A model generated the notes under the pieces. It did not search any database. It had not been told where the DNA came from and saw nothing but the letters and a program-made list of their open reading frames with translations. A DNA stretch of 6,113 nucleotides from CAZDDW01 sp043811105 (lineage in GTDB: Bacteria > Patescibacteriota > Patescibacteriia > UBA9934 > CAZDDW01). Positions within the stretch are counted from its first letter, which is position 1. Each line of letters opens with the position of its first letter. The stretch covers positions 1 through 6,113 of the forward strand of contig JBDRNK010000066.1 of the NCBI GenBank assembly GCA_043811105.1. The letters are read 5' to 3'. A program made the translations under genes and the position numbers. Below are positions 3,226 through 6,113 of this stretch, in pieces.

Positions 3226-6113
3226 ATGTTAAACCATGATCGAATGCTCTTGGCCTTCGCCTGTATTCTGACACTCATTTTTGGTCCGCTCTTGGCTCTG
3301 GCCGAAGAACAAACCGAAACCGAGACCTATCCAACGGTGATCATTTCTGAAATCGGTTGGGCCGGATCTACAATCAGTGATTCAGATGAATGGCTGGAGT
3401 TAACTAATTTAAGTGACCAAACAGTTGATCTAACCGGTTGGTCAATTGCCGGAGCTGCCACTGGTGGGGACGTGCTTGTTCTACCAGAGATGGCCGGTAT
3501 TGAAGCTAATTCAACCTACCTAATATCGAACTATGCTGATGATGATGAAAAATCTACACTTAATGTTCTGGCCGACTTCGTTACCCCATCGCTCTCCTTA
3601 TCTAATTCCGCGTTCGGAATTAGTCTCCAGAATGCCACTGGACAAGTTGTTGATGTTGCTGGAACTGGCAGCGCTCCAACAACAGGATCACGAGGAGTTG
3701 ATGAAGAAGGAGAAGCCGAACCCAGAGCTTCCATGCAACGATTCTATTTAATAGACGGTTCAGTGGATGAGACCTGGGTCAGTGCAACTGAGTCCCTGGG
3801 CTTTGATGAGGGTGCGACCGAACTTGGAACTCCGGGCACCCTCGAAACCTTCGAAACCCACGCCACCATCGAAACCATTAACCAACACACATATGACGCC
3901 TATCAAAACGATTCTTCAACAGAGGATGATGACACTTCCTCTGAGGATACAACTACCACTACCGATTCCACCGATACTACCAACACCAACTCCGGCACAT
4001 TAATGATTAACGAATTCGTGTCAGATCCGGTAACTGGATCAAATGAGTGGGTTGAGATTTATAACCCGTCAGAGACGATTATTATCTTGGCCGGATACCA
4101 AATCCGTGAAGCCTCTGGCAAGACTACTGAACTGCCTGACCAATATCTTGCCAGTGGTCAATATGTAGTCGTTGAAAAAATCAGTGGAAACCTGAATAAT
4201 AGCGGTGATACTATCGAGCTCTTGGATGCTGACGGCAACTTGCTTGATAAAGTCAGTTATGGTGACGGAGCTGAAGCTCCGGCCGTGTCTGATCCAAAGG
4301 CGGTTGCTCTGAATGAGAACGGAGAGTGGGTTGAAACAACTATGGCAACACCGGGTGAAGAGAATGTTATCAGCGACCAGGTGCAAGAGGTTGTAGAAGC
4401 CGTAGAAGTTGTAGAGACCACAGAGACTGCAGACGAAACTCTTGTCGCTTCCGAAACCCTCACACTACAAATCAACGAATTCGTTTCCGATCCAGTAACC
4501 GGATCTAAAGAATGGGTTGAGATCTATAATCCAAATAACTATGTAGTGGTTCTTGATGGTTGGATGATTCGTGAAGAATCAGGTAAAACAACCGCTTTGA
4601 CAGAAGGTCAGATTGAAACCGGGCAGTTTGTTCTGGTTGAATCGATTAGTGGCAGTCTGAACAACAGCGGTGATACGATCGAACTGTTAGATCCGGATGG
4701 TAATGTGATCGACTCGGTAACCTATGGTGGTGATTCTGAAGTTCCTGCTGTGTCAGATCCTGATGCTGTAGCCTTGGACTCAGCCGGAGTATGGCAAACA
4801 ACGACTGTGGCCACTCCTGGTGAAGTTAATGTGATCAGTGATGTTGAACAGGAAGTAGAAGAGGTAGAAGAAGTTTTAGAGGTTGTAGAGGCCATCGAGG
4901 CTGAAGACGAAACCTCTGTTACTCTAGAAACTATCGAAACCCTACTTTACGATCTTCGTCTCTCAGAAATCTATGCCAACACTGAAGGTGCTGATGCTGA
5001 TGAAGAGTTCATTGAAATCACAAATACGGGATCAGAATCAATCAACCTTCTTGGTTGGTCACTAACTGACGCTTCAGACAAAACATTTACAGTAAACGAT
5101 TCTCAAATGATCGAACCTGGGGCATTCGTTGCCTTATATCGAGAAACAACTAATCTTGCTCTTAATAATAGCGGTACTGAATCAGTTGTGCTCAGCGCAT
5201 CTGACGGAACCGTTGTTGACCAAATGACCTATGATTCAACATCCAAAGGACAATCATTTATTCTCGTTGACAGCGCGTGGCTTGGGACGAACGAAGTTAC
5301 GCCAAATGAACCAAATCAGCTTTCGCAAGCTGAGGTTCAGTCAACAACAACTACCACTGTAACTGAAACAGCAGCTGTATCCAAAACAACACCTACCACA
5401 AATAAAGCAACATCTGTTGTCCTAGCCTCAGGATCAGGTTCGTCCACTTCAAGTTATTCAACATCAACTTCAATTGTTGAAACCAGCCTGTCATCTGTTC
5501 GGACATTGAGTAGTGGTACAAAGGTCCGAGTTACTGGCACTGTTTCAGCCGAGCCAGGATTGCTTGGAAAACAGATTATGTACCTGGCCGGTTCCGGAAT
5601 CCAGGTTTATTTGTACGCAGCCAATTGGCCTGATGTTAATGTTGGCGATGTTGTTCAGGTGACCGGCGAAATGAGTTCCAGTCGTAGTGAAAGCCGAATT
5701 AAGCTGGCTTCAGCCAATGATCTGGTCGTTTTATCAAGCGGTGATGAACCTGTTCCGCACGAAATTGAGCTTGAAGAAATTAATGATGACACTGAGGGCT
5801 GGTTGGTTATGATCTCCGGAATGATATCCTCAATTGAAAGCGACCGCTTTGAACTTGAAGACAGTGGCACGACTACAACCGTGATTATTAAAGATGAAAC
5901 CAATATCGATCTTAATAGTCTGGAACTTGGATCTCGAGTTCAGGTAACCGGAATTGTTAGTCGATACTACGACAGTTTCCGAGTTCTTCCTCGTTCGGCA
6001 AATGATATTGAATTACTTGAAAGTGCTGTTCTGGGAACAGCCGGAACAAGTTCTAAAGATCAGGCCGCAGCCGGTCGATCAGGCTATGCCCTGACCATCG
6101 TTGTTCTAGCCTG
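3226..6113 (+). CDS. Secreted multi-domain lamin-tail-domain (LTD) protein with OB-fold-like domains, C-terminus outside the window
   Basis: An open frame of at least 962 codons runs past the window end. Residues 1-26 form a signal peptide (basic start, hydrophobic core LLAFACILTLIFGPL, cleavage after ALA), so the product is exported. Four LTD modules follow, at about 38-147, 259-376, 414-531 and 576-685. Each opens with a strand such as INEF or LSEI, then E-W/F-x-E-I/L, a G-W/Y strand and a late SGDTIEL-like strand. Modules 2 and 3 are close duplicates. Linkers are Thr/Asp/Ser-rich (229-257), Glu/Val-rich (383-413 and 538-572) and Ser/Thr-rich (701-757). Two OB-fold-like domains follow, at about 757-836 (GTKVRVTG, GIQVYLY, VGDVVQVTGE) and 843-932 (WLVMISGMI, LGSRVQVTGIV). 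The last residues, SGYALTIVVLA, may open a membrane anchor. LTDs occur in many secreted bacterial proteins, often fused to nucleases or ComEC-like domains; no enzyme domain is visible here, but one may follow. ATG 3226 was chosen for the intact signal peptide; Met7 is the alternative. No Shine-Dalgarno sequence is visible. Confidence 0.85.
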   Translation, partial: MLNHDRMLLAFACILTLIFGPLLALAEEQTETETYPTVIISEIGWAGSTISDSDEWLELTNLSDQTVDLTGWSIAGAATGGDVLVLPEMAGIEANSTYLISNYADDDEKSTLNVLADFVTPSLSLSNSAFGISLQNATGQVVDVAGTGSAPTTGSRGVDEEGEAEPRASMQRFYLIDGSVDETWVSATESLGFDEGATELGTPGTLETFETHATIETINQHTYDAYQNDSSTEDDDTSSEDTTTTTDSTDTTNTNSGTLMINEFVSDPVTGSNEWVEIYNPSETIIILAGYQIREASGKTTELPDQYLASGQYVVVEKISGNLNNSGDTIELLDADGNLLDKVSYGDGAEAPAVSDPKAVALNENGEWVETTMATPGEENVISDQVQEVVEAVEVVETTETADETLVASETLTLQINEFVSDPVTGSKEWVEIYNPNNYVVVLDGWMIREESGKTTALTEGQIETGQFVLVESISGSLNNSGDTIELLDPDGNVIDSVTYGGDSEVPAVSDPDAVALDSAGVWQTTTVATPGEVNVISDVEQEVEEVEEVLEVVEAIEAEDETSVTLETIETLLYDLRLSEIYANTEGADADEEFIEITNTGSESINLLGWSLTDASDKTFTVNDSQMIEPGAFVALYRETTNLALNNSGTESVVLSASDGTVVDQMTYDSTSKGQSFILVDSAWLGTNEVTPNEPNQLSQAEVQSTTTTTVTETAAVSKTTPTTNKATSVVLASGSGSSTSSYSTSTSIVETSLSSVRTLSSGTKVRVTGTVSAEPGLLGKQIMYLAGSGIQVYLYAANWPDVNVGDVVQVTGEMSSSRSESRIKLASANDLVVLSSGDEPVPHEIELEEINDDTEGWLVMISGMISSIESDRFELEDSGTTTTVIIKDETNIDLNSLELGSRVQVTGIVSRYYDSFRVLPRSANDIELLESAVLGTAGTSSKDQAAAGRSGYALTIVVLA
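4006..4371 (+). repeat. LTD tandem duplication, first copy
   Basis: This segment encodes residues 261-382 of the LTD protein. It aligns without gaps to the copy 465 bases downstream, with roughly two-thirds identical residues (81 of 122 by hand count). Identity is highest in INEFVSDPVTGS, EWVEIYNP, LNNSGDTIELLD and PAVSDP. The repeat unit including its acidic linker is 155 residues. Confidence 0.9.
4471..4836 (+). repeat. LTD tandem duplication, second copy
   Basis: This segment encodes residues 416-537, the partner of the first copy at 4006-4371. Substitutions cluster in the segment after EWVEIYNP and around residues 455-465, which probably form exposed loops or strands. The acidic Glu/Val linkers after the two copies are also similar in character, so the linker was probably part of the duplicated unit. 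Confidence 0.9.

Noticed and set aside
3087..3278. Minus-strand frame across the heptamer array and the LTD start
   Set aside because: It crosses the promoter/hairpin spacer and the signal peptide region of the real gene; the RRTS-like residues come from the periodic DNA repeat.
3531..5903. Ser/Thr/Val-rich or Pro-rich open frames opposite or overlapping the LTD gene
   Set aside because: All are shadows of the long LTD reading frame, with low-complexity composition and no recognisable domain.
3226..6113. Recoded UGA codons, as in some CPR lineages
   Set aside because: No in-frame TGA occurs in the LTD frame, and the minus-strand genes end at TAA or TAG with sensible protein ends, so the window gives no evidence for recoding.

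Overview
The window looks like bacterial chromosome, most likely from an uncultured Candidate Phyla Radiation (Patescibacteria)-type organism. That placement is an inference. It rests on a very large secreted lamin-tail-domain (LTD) repeat protein, on two genes I cannot assign to a family, and on the near absence of Shine-Dalgarno sequences before start codons. No rRNA or ribosomal protein gene is present to fix the taxonomy. The standard bacterial code fits: the 962-codon LTD frame contains no in-frame stop of any kind.

Minus-strand half (positions 1-3013). Read in the direction of transcription, a sigma70-like promoter (3028-3056) drives a tRNA-Leu(UAG) with encoded CCA. An 18-bp hairpin that includes the tRNA 3' ACCA follows. 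Then come a degenerate Nudix-family protein (2219-2869), a 416-residue protein of unknown family with a possible PD-(D/E)XK-like core (964-2214), and a small orphan protein (673-951), ending in a strong intrinsic terminator (631-672). The three protein genes are only 4 and 12 bases apart, so they are probably one operon. An RBBP9/YdeN-type serine hydrolase (40-630) starts directly after that terminator and ends at its own terminator (11-40). Much of the Nudix/416-residue pair is clearly more AT-rich than its neighbours, which suggests acquisition next to the tRNA gene.

Intergenic 3014-3225. This is a compact regulatory region. It holds the tRNA promoter, a divergent plus-strand promoter candidate whose -35 box lies only 3 bases away, a plus-strand hairpin with a short T tract (possible attenuator), a possible 13-codon leader ORF, and a CpG-rich tandem array with an exact 7-base period.

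Plus-strand half (3226-6113). One open reading frame runs off the window end. It encodes a signal peptide, four LTD modules (the second and third being a 155-residue tandem duplication), acidic and Ser/Thr-rich linkers, two OB-fold-like domains, and the start of what may be a C-terminal membrane segment. It is probably an extracellular, cell-surface protein.
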